Assembly: GCA_950097015.1 (NCBI GenBank)
Contig: CATNEN010000001.1
Span: 4,060,001 to 4,124,000, forward strand
DNA length: 64,000 nt
Reading direction: 5' to 3'
Origin: Macrostomum hystrix
Taxonomy: Eukaryota > Platyhelminthes > Macrostomidae
Part shown: piece by piece, positions 40,850-55,289 of the stretch
Layout of the letters: every line of letters begins with the position of its first letter
How positions within the stretch are numbered: position 1 is the stretch's first letter
Translations under genes and position numbers: made by a program
The notes under the pieces: generated by a model
What the model saw: only the letters and a program-made list of their open reading frames with translations
Database searches by the model: none
What the model was told of the DNA's origin: nothing

Positions 40850-42195
40850 TTCTAGACTACTGTCCTTGTCTTAGCTTCAATTTTTTTAGAGATTTTTTGT
40901 TCTTGTGGAGTTTTTTGCTAGTATACCTTGAATTTTTGGATTTAGCATTTGGAATTTTCAAGCAAGGAGCCTAATTGTCGAATCTACATAATGCTTCAGA
41001 TGTAACAGTCTATGTCAGCATCTAACCGACTAGGTAAGTTGATATTGAGCTATCTTGAATAAATGTTAATGGATTTCAAGCAAGATGGGCCGATTCTCTT
41101 CGATGACTTAGACCAGACCAGACCAGAACAGCGCGGGCATCTGGGAGGCGTCACACCCGGGGTCCTATTGGAAGAATGAGCCTCGTTCTGTACTCATTGA
41201 ACTGTGTGAGCTTCTGTCAATCTGTCTAGTGGGTGTGGGTGGCAGCTCCTGGCGTCTCGTCGTACGAGGGTCATCCCAAAAGTGACCATAACTCACAACT
41301 GTTGTTGCTGTAATTTTGTAATACATTATATATTTCTGCGCCTTTCTCACATTACTTTTATCATGTGTACTTTACTGTTATGTGAATTCCAAGTAGTGGA
41401 CAATTACTCCAGATCTGTCCGTGGTCCAAATTTTGCAGTTTTTATCATTTATTTTATCCTTGCATTGCGATTTTGCATTTTAAATTATCAGCTTTTCTGT
41501 ACTGCGATCGTAGTGTTATTCATATTCCTTGTCTTAGCTAACTATATATTTATCTATTCGAGCGTATTGCAATTTTGCATTTCCATGTGTAGTGGCAATA
41601 GTTGCCTGATTTCAATGATCGGTTCTCGGTGATTCTTGCCTTTCCGAGAATCATTCATTATTATGAATGCGTCACTGCAATTAAGTATATTACCATCAAG
41701 CATTTCGAGATCGAGGAGTGCTTTGCTACTTTTTGCTGGAATAAACGGACACCAATCGCGAAAACAAGGCGTAAATGAATCAAGTGTTAATTAATAGTTA
41801 AAACTATTTTTTGACTGCCATCGGATCTTGAAACGTATCAATTCTTTATTTCAGGTTTGTTGATAAGTATAAAACTGTTATAGTAAAACGTTATCATAGA
41901 CCATAGAAAAAAACGGATAGATAATGTCGAGCTTAAGACAAATAAAGAAGAACGAAGAACGATCAAGTTAGCGCTAAAGTGCGTTCGTACACTACCGATT
42001 GTTACTTGAATAGATAGAAAGAGTGAAAATAGAATTACACGCTGCTACGCCGATTCAGCATACTTTTGAAGAAGTGCCTTCAGAAAACTCGGCTACAAAA
42101 ACAGGAAGTGACGATTAGCTAAATAACTTAAAAAACTTCACACAGTCTTATATTGCATATGTATGGATTGACACATGCACTAAACTTAGTAGCTA
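40850..42195. other. Stretch between the two cargo genes
   Basis: No supported ORF. A mariner-TIR-like sequence, ACGAGGGTCATCCCAAAAGT, occurs near 41265-41284 next to a GC-richer patch (41100-41260), suggesting a small transposon scrap. Confidence 0.4.
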
Positions 42196-42201
42196 TTTAG
42201 T

Positions 42202-43461
42202 CTACCTACTTCCGGCCTTATGCCGAGTGCTTCTCCTTCCGCCGGCTACATTGATGGTGCTTCCTTTGCGGGTATTGCTTCTTCCAGCAAATCTAGCTGT
42301 TTTGCGCTCCGCCTCATTGGCGATCTCCATTCGCTCAGCCTCCTCAGCAGCCTTCCTTCGCTCAGCCTCCTCGGCAGCCTTCATTAGCTCAGCCTCCTCG
42401 GCAGCCTTCCTTCGCTCCGCCTCATTGGCGATCTTCATTCGCTCAGCCTCCTCGGCAGCCTTCATTAGCTCAGCCTCCTCAGCAGCCTTCCTTCGCTCAG
42501 CCTCCTCGGCAGCCTTCCTTCGCTCAGACTCTTCGGCAGCCTTCATTAGCTCAGCCTCCTCGGCAGCCTTCCTTCGCTCCGCCTCATTGGCGATCTTCAT
42601 TCGCTCAGCCTCCTCGGCAGCCTTCATTAGCTCAGCCTCCTCAGCAGCCTTCCTTCGCTCAGCCTCCTCGGTAGCCTTCCTTCGCTCAGCCTCCTCGGCA
42701 GCCTTCCTTCGCTCAGACTCCTCGGCAGCCTTCATTAGCTCAGCCTCCTTGGCAGCCTTCCTTCGCTCCGCCTCATTGGCGATCTTCATTCGCTCAGCCT
42801 CCTAAGCAGCCTTCCTTCGCTCAGCCTCACTATCAACTTCGTTTCGCTCAACTACCTTTTGCGCAGCTTCGTTGTCCGCTTCCGACTCATTTACGACTGA
42901 AAATGTGGAGCAATCGTTGCTTAATTCCTTCTGAATTCTGTCATTGCCAAAGCTCAAGCATTCATCTTTACGCCGTTGAACGCAGGAAATAGAGACTCTA
43001 ATAGCGACGACAATCTCTGAAGATGCAGCTGATGATGCCGCAGCTTCTAAGTGCTCCAAGGCTTGAATGATTTTCAGGGTTGCAAGGTCATTTGTTTGCG
43101 TTGCCATATCGCTGCGTCGCCAATTATGACGTTCAAGCCACATCCGTCCAGCCTCAGCAGCTCTAAAGCGTTTCGCAGAATCATAGCGAAGCTCAGAACC
43201 TTTTCACTTGCGAAAAACTGCGACACCGTTCGCATAGGTCAACGCAATGCCTTTGTTGCTCATGTATTTAACATTTGATCCACGCACCGTTCTAAGCGCA
43301 CAATTCCTAAAATCGATGTTAAGAATGTCAGCAGCATCACGAACGTCTCTAGCAGCAACACTAATACCAACAACTACATCGTCATCGGGACAGTCAGCAG
43401 GAAGCGGACCCACGCCCTCAAAAAACGCAGAATGGGTCCTTAATGAAGGCCTGCAAGACAA
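42202..43461 (-). pseudogene. Cargo gene B: coiled-coil EAERRKAA-repeat protein with two in-frame stops
   Basis: A 420-codon frame on the minus strand, constant from 43461 to 42202, broken by TGA at 43204-43206 and TAG at 42802-42804. The first part (about 43450-43207, after an acceptor-like TCTTTGTCTTGCAG) has VKYMSNKGIALTYANGVAVF. The middle part (43143-42805) is paralogous to cargo gene A. The C-terminal ~195 codons are dozens of EAERRKAAEEAELMKAA-type repeats forming a long charged helix, ending in a basic tail (RKGSTINVAGGRRSTRHK). The TAG replaces a Glu codon (GAG) of the repeat, so it is a nonsense change. The function is unknown. A 5' exon is expected to the right. Confidence 0.55.
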
Positions 43462-43514
43462 AGAATGAGGAATTTATATCAGGAATTTATTAGTGAAAAA
43501 CAGGAAGCATAGGA

Positions 43515-43920
43515 AAGCACAGGAAACACAGTAGAATGTGTTTATTGTGTTTTGCTAAATAACTGTGGAGGCATAGGTACAAAGCGAGCAGAAATGCTTG
43601 AGGAGTTTGAGCTGAAGCTAAGACAAGGATAGTAGTAGTTTTAGTAGTCAGCTAAACTAAATTTGTCTAGAAAGTGAAGATGAAGAAAACACAGGAAACA
43701 CAATAGAATGTGTTTATTGTGTTTTGCTAATTAATTGTGGAGGCATAGGTACAAAGTGAGCAGAAATGCTTAAGGAGTTTGAGCTGAAGCTAAGACAAGC
43801 ATAGTAGTAGTGTTAGTAGTCAGCTAAATTTGTCTAGAAAGTGAAGATGAAGAAAACACAGGAAACACAGTAGAATGTGTTTATTGTGTTTTGCTAATTA
43901 ATTGTGGAGGCATAGGTCCG
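43515..43920. repeat. ~168-bp tandem repeat, three copies
   Basis: GGAAACACAGTAGAATGTGT recurs near 43525, 43695 and 43862, with intervening AAGCTAAGACAAGGATAGTA and TTTGTCTAGAAAGTGAAGAT. The latter two blocks also match, in inverted orientation, the leader and start codon region of cargo gene A (40837-40890). Confidence 0.8.
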
Positions 43921-44289
43921 AAGGACCGAAGGTGAAGGACCGCAAGGTGAAGCGCGAGCGGGCCTGAAGCCCTTGATTAAGTAGACTAGGCTAACTGAAA
44001 AACATAGCGATCGATACTTCCGGCCAGCCAGAGCTCGCACGCTCATTGGCCGGGGGGGAAATACATTAAGATACGCGTAGGAAATAGCTAGAATGGCGCG
44101 ATATGCGTTTATGGTTACTAACAGTAGCGCCCTAATAATTTGACTTAATATAATATAAATTAACAGAATTGGATGATATTATACGATGAGTTAAAACGGC
44201 CCAAGCTAGTAGATAATTAGGAAATTAAGCATGTAATCAACGCATAGAGTAATATTGCAGGGGCGCCTTCAACAAGTGACAACGTCACA
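43921..44289. other. GC-richer non-coding segment next to the right TIR
   Basis: Contains short repeats of GGACCGAAGGTGAAGGACCG and a patch, CCGGCCAGCCAGAGCTCGCA. No ORF seen. Confidence 0.4.
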
Positions 44290-44435
44290 ATATCTACTAT
44301 TAGCGCACCGAGTGAACACACGTGCATATTGGTTTTAAAATTGTGCTAATTTTTGTTTAAAGGTGCAAACTAAAAAGGAAAATATTTTGTATAACTGTAG
44401 TCTTTCATACACAATATCCTACACACAAGAAGGAT
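44290..44435 (-). repeat. Right 146-bp terminal inverted repeat
   Basis: Reverse complement of 34063-34208 with no mismatch seen. Confidence 0.9.
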
Positions 44436-46147
44436 CTCACTTTCAGCTTTCTGTGCTTGGCTTCTCGAAGCACACACAACCATGTGTGATGTGAAAAGTG
44501 CGACACCCCCCATTTCACCCCCTATAACAACTGAAAATATTTTTTCTCAGCCAAGCGGTTATGCACAAGAAAACGGTTATAACACACATATATGTCTGTT
44601 GATGTGTGCCATTTTATATATTTTTTTCTAACAAACTTTTTTCATGACCTTGGGGGGTGAAATGGCGGGGGGTGAATTCAGTACTTAGTTACGTTAGCGA
44701 CATTTTACCGCACTGTTTATAACATGTTAAAAAACCGCGGTAGACTATGCGGAATTTACCGCACAGTTTAAATGACATCATTTCACTGACCAAAAGCTAG
44801 CCGCACTTCAGCCGCATCGATTTTGAAAGCAGCTTGGGCCAGCAATAAAACCTATCAAATTTTATTAAACTAATCAAAATTTCTCTGGGCCACAAGACAA
44901 GCTAAATTGGTTGAGCAAGAAATGGTTCCTAATAGTAAGATTTGGAAAATATACAGATATGCAGATACACGATATATAATTAAATAAACGGCATACAGTA
45001 ATTTCAGTTAAACTACTAGCGTGCGCGTCCCATGAGCAAAAAATTCTATTGTAAGAAAACAAACTTAGAATGGGATTTCATACAGAAAAAAGGATTTCTA
45101 ACGTTAAAAGAATTTTATTTAACTAATGTTTTTCCCTCAGGATACTTTTACAATTATTTCTCAACGTATTTGTTCTTATAACTAAGTATTCTAAATTATT
45201 GAAAACAAGCTTAGACTGACAATTCAATATAAAAATATGAAACAAAGGCATTCCAGGATGCTGTAATCGTGATTGACTGAAGTGCAGCGACTTTTTTATT
45301 GAATTTCTGAAAAATTACTTTGTTTTACTGCTGTCGCTAAAATACCGTTTTAAGGCAGTTTAAATCATTTTAAGCTATTTTAAGCTACTGGAACGCACCC
45401 ATAGTGCTAACGTAATTATAATTTCTAGGTAACGTATTTTTCAAGTTATTATGATAGTGTATTTTGTTAGTCTAGTAGTGTATTTACTTAGTCTGGTATC
45501 ATATGTAATTAGTCTAGGTAGCCTATTTAGTTATTTCGGTGAATTTACTTTATTGCATTTAATGTATGTTAGGGGCCTATGTATGTATATCGAACATAAC
45601 CTCTACCTCTCCAAAAGGTGTTACCAATAATCTCAAGTTTGCAGCAATACTTTCTACTTCTCTCTTGAATTCTCTTAGTATTTATCTCTGTATATTTATA
45701 GAGAGTTAAAGAAACTTCACTCTTATAGAGAGTATTGAATACAAATTTGGTATTAAACCACTAGCTAGCTGGTTTTCCTTTTTTCATACTCACTATAGTA
45801 GGCCCCCCTAGCCTAATTTATACAAACATGGTAGATAATCTAAAACAAAAGCAATATACAGTAAAACAAATATGCCAATTTTTGTGTGTTAAAAAAAAGA
45901 AAATTTCGTTTCTATAAATATTAATATCTTTCATTGCTCTTTATTTTACTGACATGGCACTAGAACTAAATAAAACCTAAAGTATCTAGAATTCTTTTTA
46001 TTACAAGCCACTGCTGACTTAGCTCTTTCATCAGCATTGTTTCTGTACCTACATAGCTCATGGATTTTTATCATACTTTCTTTGTCTTGTCTTGCCTTTG
46101 TTTGCTAAGCCCTTCTCTTTACTATGAATTTTGCTTTATATGCTCTA
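44436..46147. other. AT-rich intergenic stretch
   Basis: No gene. Near 44506-44525 and 44650-44672 C- and G-rich tracts (CCCCCATTTCACCCC and GGGGTGAAATGGCGGGGG) are complementary and could form a ~15-bp stem. Confidence 0.5.
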
Positions 46148-46790
46148 GGGTAATGTATCATCAACCAAACAAGAATGTGTATTTTTTTAACTTCAAACCT
46201 AAGCTACAGATTTTCTATTTAAGATATGATGATAAATCAAAAGCCAAGTTATAGAAAACAGTTACATCTTTCTAAAAAGTATCTGCTTTTGCTATTTTAT
46301 CAAATAGAAGAAAAGTTTTTCCTGCTTTTTATCTAAAACCAAACAATGATTTTCATGTATCTTCAAACCAAACAGAGAATTTGATGTTTGGTTTTACAAT
46401 TTGAGTGAGTGGTTTAATCTTATTTTAAGGAGTGAACTATCATGAATTATGTAATTTGAAAGTATTTTTCATGCTCTATAAATAACTACATTTATGGTCA
46501 TTTAATTGGCAAGCAACCACATACAATCTTCGTCTAAAGTACATACAGAAAAAAAGTTGTTAAAAAGTATGCTTTTGCAGTAAAAATTTCTACTGAAACA
46601 TCAATATCTTTCTTTCCTCTTAATGCTTCATTGCACATCATGCCTCAGCTTGTAGATAATTTCTTCAACTTTCAAATTAGTTGCTCTGTGAAACACGATA
46701 GCTTGTTTCTGTCTTGCACGAGACCAAGGAAGAGGTCAAAATTATTGTTCGGTTTTGAAGATACACTGTTTGGTTGATGATACATTACCC
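46148..46790. mobile_element. MITE, copy 1 (643 bp, TA target)
   Basis: Ends are inverted repeats: GGGTAATGTATCATCAACCA at the left and its complement (TGGTTGATGATACATTACCC) at the right. TA flanks both sides (46146-46147, 46791-46792), which fits a Tc1/mariner-type non-autonomous element. No coding capacity. Confidence 0.85.
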
Positions 46791-46917
46791 TATCTTGTAG
46801 GCCTACTGTTTGGTGGCTTATAATCTTGTTACCAGAATGATTTTTTACTTATTTAAAAATGAGAAATATACATAGACTTTAACAAACATAAGTCACTAGT
46901 GCTACATAGATGGGCTA

Positions 46918-47561
46918 GGGGCCTAATGTATGATCAACCAAACAAGAATGTGTATTTTTGTAACTTCAAACCTAAGCTACAGATTTTCTATTTAAGATAT
47001 GATGATAAATCAAAAGCCCAGTTATAGAAAACAGTTACATCTTTCTAAAAAGTAAATGCTTTTGCTATTTTATTAAATAGAAAAAAGTTATTCCTGCTTT
47101 TTATCTAAAACCGAACAATGATTTTCATGTATCTTCAAACCAAACAGAGAATTTGATGTTTGGTTTTACAATTTGAGTGAGTGGTTTAATCTTGTTTTAA
47201 GGAGTGAACTATCATGAATTATGTAATTTGAAAGCATTTTTCATGCTCTATAAATAACTACATTTATGGTCATTTAATTGGCTAGCAACCATATACAATC
47301 TTCGTCTAAAGTACAAACTGAAAAATGTTATTAAAAAGTATGCTTTTGCAATAAAAAGTTCTACTATAACATCAATATCTTTCTTTCCTCTTAATGCTTC
47401 ATTGCACATCATGCCTCAGCTTGTAGATAATTTCTTCAACTTTCAAATTAGTTGTTCTGTGAAACACAATAGCTTGTTTCTGTCTTGCACGAGACCAAGG
47501 AAGAAGTCAAAATTATTGTTCGGTTTTGAAGATACACTGTTCGGTTGATTATACATTACCC
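46918..47561. mobile_element. MITE, copy 2
   Basis: About 95% like copy 1 by eye and in the same orientation, 127 bp downstream. The ends are altered (left GGGGCCTAATGTATGATCAA; right side TA lost). Confidence 0.85.
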
Positions 47562-50198
<2,637 letters not shown>

Positions 50199-50250
50199 TG
50201 CTGATGCTGTTTTACTACAGCTTAACTACTGCGTAGTCTACATGGACTTC

Positions 50251-50256
50251 AATAAA
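50251..50256 (+). terminator. ARF6 polyadenylation signal
   Basis: AATAAA, 53 bases after the stop codon. The 3' UTR is short and the downstream minisatellite begins about 200 bases further on. Confidence 0.7.
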
Positions 50257-50456
50257 TCCGTTTTTAATATTTGAATGCACCTTTTATTATAGAATTTAAT
50301 ATTATTTTTTACTACAGTAAAAGACCAAGGCTGTGTTCATTTTCGAATGTAATTTTTTTATTCGGGTCCATGTTAGTCTTGAGTTTTTTATAATGGTAGA
50401 TTAACCCAGATTTACTAGTTTGCGATTGAATAATAATATCCATGGGTTTGACTTTA

Positions 50457-51990
50457 GTCTACCAAATTGTCTCTAGATCATCAAGTTTGATCTGCCAGTT
50501 GTCTCTAGATCCTCGAGTTTGATCTGCCAGTTGTCTCTAGATCATCAAGTTTGATCTACCAGTTGTCTCTAGATCATCAAGTTTGATCTGCCAGTTGTCT
50601 CTAGATCATCAAGTTTGATCTACCAGTTGTCTCTAGATCATCAAGTTTGATCTACCAGTTGTCTCTAGATCATCAAGTTTGATCTACCAGTTGTCTCTAG
50701 ATCCTCGAGTTTGATCTGCCAGTTGTCTCTAGATCCTCGAGTTTGATCTGCCAGTTGCTCTAGATCATCAAGTTTGATCTGCCAGTTGTCTCTAGATCCT
50801 CGAGTTTGATCTGCCAGTTGTCTCTAGATCCTCGAGTTTGATCTGCCAGTTGTCTCTAGATCCTCGAGTTTGATCTGCCAGTTGTCTCTAGATCCTCGAG
50901 TTTGATCTGCCAGTTGTCTCTAGATCCTCGAGTTTGATCTGCCAGTTGCTCTAGATCATCAAGTTTGATCTGCCAGTTGTCTCTAGATCCTCGAGTTTGA
51001 TCTGCCAGTTGCTCTAGATCCTCGAGTTTGATCTGCCAGTTGTCTCTAGATCCTCGAGTTTGATCTGCCAGTTGCTCTAGATCATCAAGTTTGATCTGCC
51101 AGTTGTCTCTAGATCCTCGAGTTTGATCTGCCAGTTGCTCTAGATCCTCGAGTTTGATCTGCCAGTTGCTCTAGATCCTCGAGTTTGATCTGCCAGTTGC
51201 TCTAGATCCTCGAGTTTGATCTGCCAGTTGCTCTAGATCCTCGAGTTTGATCTGCCAGTTGCTCTAGATCATCAAGTTTGATCTGCCAGTTGTCTCTAGA
51301 TCCTCGAGTTTGATCTGCCAGTTGCTCTAGATCATCAAGTTTGATCTGCCAGTTGCTCTAGATCATCAAGTTTGATCTGCCAGTTGTCTCTAGATCCTCG
51401 AGTTTGATCTGCCAGTTGCTCTAGATCATCAAGTTTGATCTGCCAGTTGTCTCTAGATCCTCGAGTTTGATCTGCCAGTTGCTCTAGATCCTCGAGTTTG
51501 ATCTGCCAGTTGTCTCTAGATCCTCGAGTTTGATCTGCCAGTTGTCTCTAGATCCTCGAGTTTGATCTGCCAGTTGCTCTAGATCATCAAGTTTGATCTG
51601 CCAGTTGTCTCTAGATCCTCGAGTTTGATCTGCCAGTTGCTCTAGATCCTCGAGTTTGATCTGCCAGTTGCTCTAGATCCTCGAGTTTGATCTGCCAGTT
51701 GCTCTAGATCCTCGAGTTTGATCTGCCAGTTGTCTCTAGATCCTCGAGTTTGATCTGCCAGTTGCTCTAGATCATCAAGTTTGATCTGCCAGTTGTCTCT
51801 AGATCCTCGAGTTTGATCTGCCAGTTGCTCTAGATCCTCGAGTTTGATCTGCCAGTTGTCTCTAGATCCTCGAGTTTGATCTGCCAGTTGTCTCTATATC
51901 ATCTAATTAGATGAACCACTTGTCTCTAGAATATCTAGTTAATCTGCCAATTGTCTCTAGATCATCAAGTTGTCAATCTATCAGTTGTCT
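50457..51990. repeat. Minisatellite 1, 32/30-bp unit
   Basis: About 46 copies. The unit is CTCTAGATCCTCGAGTTTGA followed by TCTGCCAGTTGT. A shorter form lacks two bases (GTTGCTCTAG for GTTGTCTCTAG). A second variant has ATCATCAAG in place of ATCCTCGAG. The last three units (51890-51990) are diverged. It lies directly downstream of ARF6. Confidence 0.98.
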
Positions 51991-52630
51991 CTAGCTCCTC
52001 AGGTATGAGGCCGTTAACAGTATCGGTCTCTCTCCATTTGGGACCCGAATAATCATAAAAGTATAACAGCTTTAAATGATTCGTTAGTCAACTAACTTTT
52101 ATGTGTTGTTATATCGTTCTGGTGTTTTTTGTTCGCTTTTGTTTGTGCAAATTTCTATTTGAGTTGTAAATATATATTTTCATTATTTCCTGCAATTTTT
52201 ATCAACTTTGTACTGGCAATATATTTAAGTCTGCGTATTATCTATTCTGTTTCATATGAATTCACTTTAATGTTTTGAATTTTTTATTTACTGTAGAAAT
52301 ATTCAGATGCACCTCTGCTATTTCACTGATATTTTTGGCTGTTTTGTAGGTCAGAAAAATTGCCGTGTTATGCAATGTTAGTTCATTATATTTATTTGTT
52401 TTCGTTTTTTATTAGCCAAAAAAAATTGCAGTAAACAACATCTACTTTGGTTAATGTGTTTTCCGCTTGTCTGAATCAGTTAATCGTTTTTAATTTTTGC
52501 ACTTTTTAATGCGAAGAATTGAAATTCTAGTCTCATGAGCGCTTGGCTCGTTGCTGCAAATTTTCTAGTTTCTAAGCTAACCTTCTAATTATCAATATTC
52601 TGCTTTGTGTTTCTCCCATTATTCTTCCGT
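51990..52630. other. AT-rich spacer between the two minisatellites
   Basis: No gene or repeat seen. Confidence 0.55.
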
Positions 52631-52633
52631 TTA

Positions 52634-55288
52634 CTTGATCACATTTGTCCTTAGTTGATCCCATCTATCTTCAGCTGATCCCATCTGTCTTCATTTAATC
52701 CCATCTATCTTCAGCTGATCCCATCTATCTTCAGTTGATCCCATCTATCTTCAGTTGATCCCATCTGTCTTCAGCTGATCCCATCTATCTTCAGTTGATC
52801 CCATCTATCTTCAGCTGATCCCATCTATCTTCAGTTGATCCCATCTGTCTTCAGTTGATCCCATCTGTCTTCAGTTGATCCCATCTATCTTCAGTTGATC
52901 CCATCTGTCTTCAGTTGATCCCATCTATCTTCAGTTGATCCCATCTGTCTTCAGCTGATCCCATCTATCTTCAGTTGATCCCATCTATCTTTAGTTGATC
53001 CTATCTATCTTCAGCTGATCCCATCTGTCTTCAGTTGATCCCATCTATCTTCAGCTGATCCCATCTATCTTCAGTTGATCCCATCTATCTTCAGTTGATC
53101 CCATCTGTCTTCAGCTGATCCCATCTATCTTCAGTTGATCCCATCTATCTTCAGCTGATCCCATCTATCTTCAGTTGATCCCATCTGTCTTCAGTTGATC
53201 CCATCTGTCTTCAGTTGATCCCATCTATCTTCAGTTGATCCCATCTGTCTTCAGTTGATCCCATCTATCTTCAGTTGATCCCATCTGTCTTCAGCTGATC
53301 CCATCTATCTTCAGTTGATCCCATCTGTCTTCAGTTGATCCCATCTGTCTTCAGTTGATCCCATCTATCTTCAGCTGATCCCATCTGTCTTCAGTTGATC
53401 CCATCTATCTTCAGTTGATCCCCATCTGTCTTCAGTTGATCCCATCTGTCTTTAGTTGATCCCATCTATCTTCAGCTGATCCCATCTGTCTTCAGTTGAT
53501 CCCATCTATCTTTAGTTGATCCTATCTATCTTCAGCTGATCCCATCTGTCTTCAGCTGATCCCATCTGTCTTTAGTTGATCCTATCTATCTTCAGCTGAT
53601 CCTATCTGTCTTCAGCTGATCCCATCTGTCTTCAGTTGATCCCATCTGTCTTCAGTTGATCCCATCTATCTTCAGCTGATCCCATCTGTCTTCAGTTGAT
53701 CCCATCTGTCTTCAGCTGATCCCATCTGTCTTCAGTTGATCCCATCTGTCTTCATCTGATCCCATCTATCTTCAGTTGATCCCATCTGTCTTCAGTTGAT
53801 CCCATCTGTCTTCAGTTGATCCCATCTATCTTCAGCTGATCCCATCTATCTTCAGTTGATCCCCATCTGTCTTCAGTTGATCCCATCTGTCTTCAGCTTA
53901 TCCCATCTGTCTTCAGTTGATCCCATCTATCTTCAGTTGATCCCCATCTATCTTCAGTTGATCCCATCTGCCTTTAGTTGATCCCATCTATCTTCAGCTG
54001 ATCCCATCTGTCTTCAGCTGATCCCATCTATCTTCAGCTGATCCCATCTATCTTCAGTTGATCCCATCTATCTTCAGTTGATCCCATCTGTCTTCAGCTG
54101 ATCCCATCTGTCTTCAGCTGATCCCATCTGTCTTCAGTTGATCCTATCTATCTTCAGTTGATCCCATCTGTCTTCAGCTGATCCCATCTATCTTCAGTTG
54201 ATCCCATCTATCTTCAGTTGATCCCATCTATCTTCAGTTCATCCCATCTGTCTTCAGCTGATCCCATCTGTCTTCAGTTGATCCCATCTGTCTTCAGTTG
54301 ATCCCATCTGTCTTCAGTTGATCCCATCTGTCTTCAGTTGATCCTATCTATCTTCAGTTGATCCCATCTGTCTTCAGCTGATCCCATCTATCTTTAGTTG
54401 ATCCCATCTATCTTCAGTTGATCCCATCTATCTTCAGTTGATCCCATCTATCTTCAGCTGATCCCATCTGTCTTCAGTTGATCCCATCTGTCTTTAGTTG
54501 ATCCCATCTATCTTCAGCTGATCCCATCTGTCTTCAGTTGATCCCATCTATCTTTAGTTGATCCTATCTATCTTCAGCTGATCCTATCTGTCTTCAGCTG
54601 ATCCCATCTGTCTTCAGTTGATCCCATCTGTCTTCAGTTGATCCCATCTGTCTTCAGTTGATCCCATCTATCTTCAGCCGATCCCATCTATCTTTAGTTG
54701 ATCTTATCTATCTTCAGCTGATCCTATCTGTCTTCAGCTGATCCCATCTGTCTTCAGTTGATCCCATCTGTCTTCAGTTGATCCCATCTGTCTTCAGCTG
54801 ATCCCATCTGTCTTCAGTTGATCCCATCTGTCTTCATCTGATCCCATCTATCTTCAGTTGATCCCATCTTTCTTCAGTTGATCCCATCTGTCTTCAGTTG
54901 ATCCCATCTGTCTTCAGTTGATCCCATCTATCTTCAGCTGATCCCATCTGTCTTCAGTTGATCCCATCTGTCTTCAGCTGATCCCATCTGTCTTCAGTTG
55001 ATCCCATCTGTCTTCATCTGATCCCATCTATCTTCAGTTGATCCCATCTTTCTTCAGTTGATCCCATCTGTCTTCAGCTGATCCCATCTATCTTCAGTTG
55101 ATCCCATCTATCTTCAGTTGATCCCATCTGTCTTCAGCTGATCCCATCTATCTTCAGTTGATCCCATCTATCTTCATTTGATCCCATCTATCTTCAGTTG
55201 ATCCCATCTGTCTTCAGTTGATCCCCATCTGTCTTCAGCTGATCCCATCTATCTTAAGTTGATCCCATCTGTCTTCAGTTGATCCCAT
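52634..55288. repeat. Minisatellite 2, 20-bp unit
   Basis: About 132 copies of TTGATCCCATCTATCTTCAG. Two positions vary widely (TATCTT/TGTCTT and TTGATC/CTGATC). Rare insertions of one C (near 53420, 53860, 53940, 55225) shift the register. Long internal duplications occur. Confidence 0.99.
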
Positions 55289-55289
55289 C

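Larger units (their letters stand above)
34063..44435. mobile_element. Candidate large DNA transposon with long inverted ends
   Basis: Bounded by two copies of a 146-bp sequence in inverted orientation (34063-34208 and 44290-44435), identical in my alignment. Inside are a MULE-like transposase gene with a USP-like C-terminus (plus strand) and two paralogous coiled-coil genes (minus strand). MULE-type elements often have TIRs of 100 bp or more. I found no convincing target-site duplication directly outside the repeats, and the outer ends may extend with lower identity (GAAGGTGGAAATCC against GAAAGTGAGATCC). All internal genes carry stops or shifts. Confidence 0.6.

Noticed and set aside
42227-42805. 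192-codon plus-strand ORF rich in Ser/Ala/Phe
   Set aside because: Exact antisense of the coiled-coil repeats of cargo gene B; the minus strand has the plausible helix composition and the paralogue.
44506-44672. Small structured RNA from the C/G-rich complementary tracts
   Set aside because: A ~15-bp stem with a ~125-base AT-rich loop and no promoter or conservation evidence.
50457-51990. CRISPR-like array of ~31-bp repeats
   Set aside because: Units are directly adjacent with no unique spacers, and the setting is an animal genome. It is a minisatellite.
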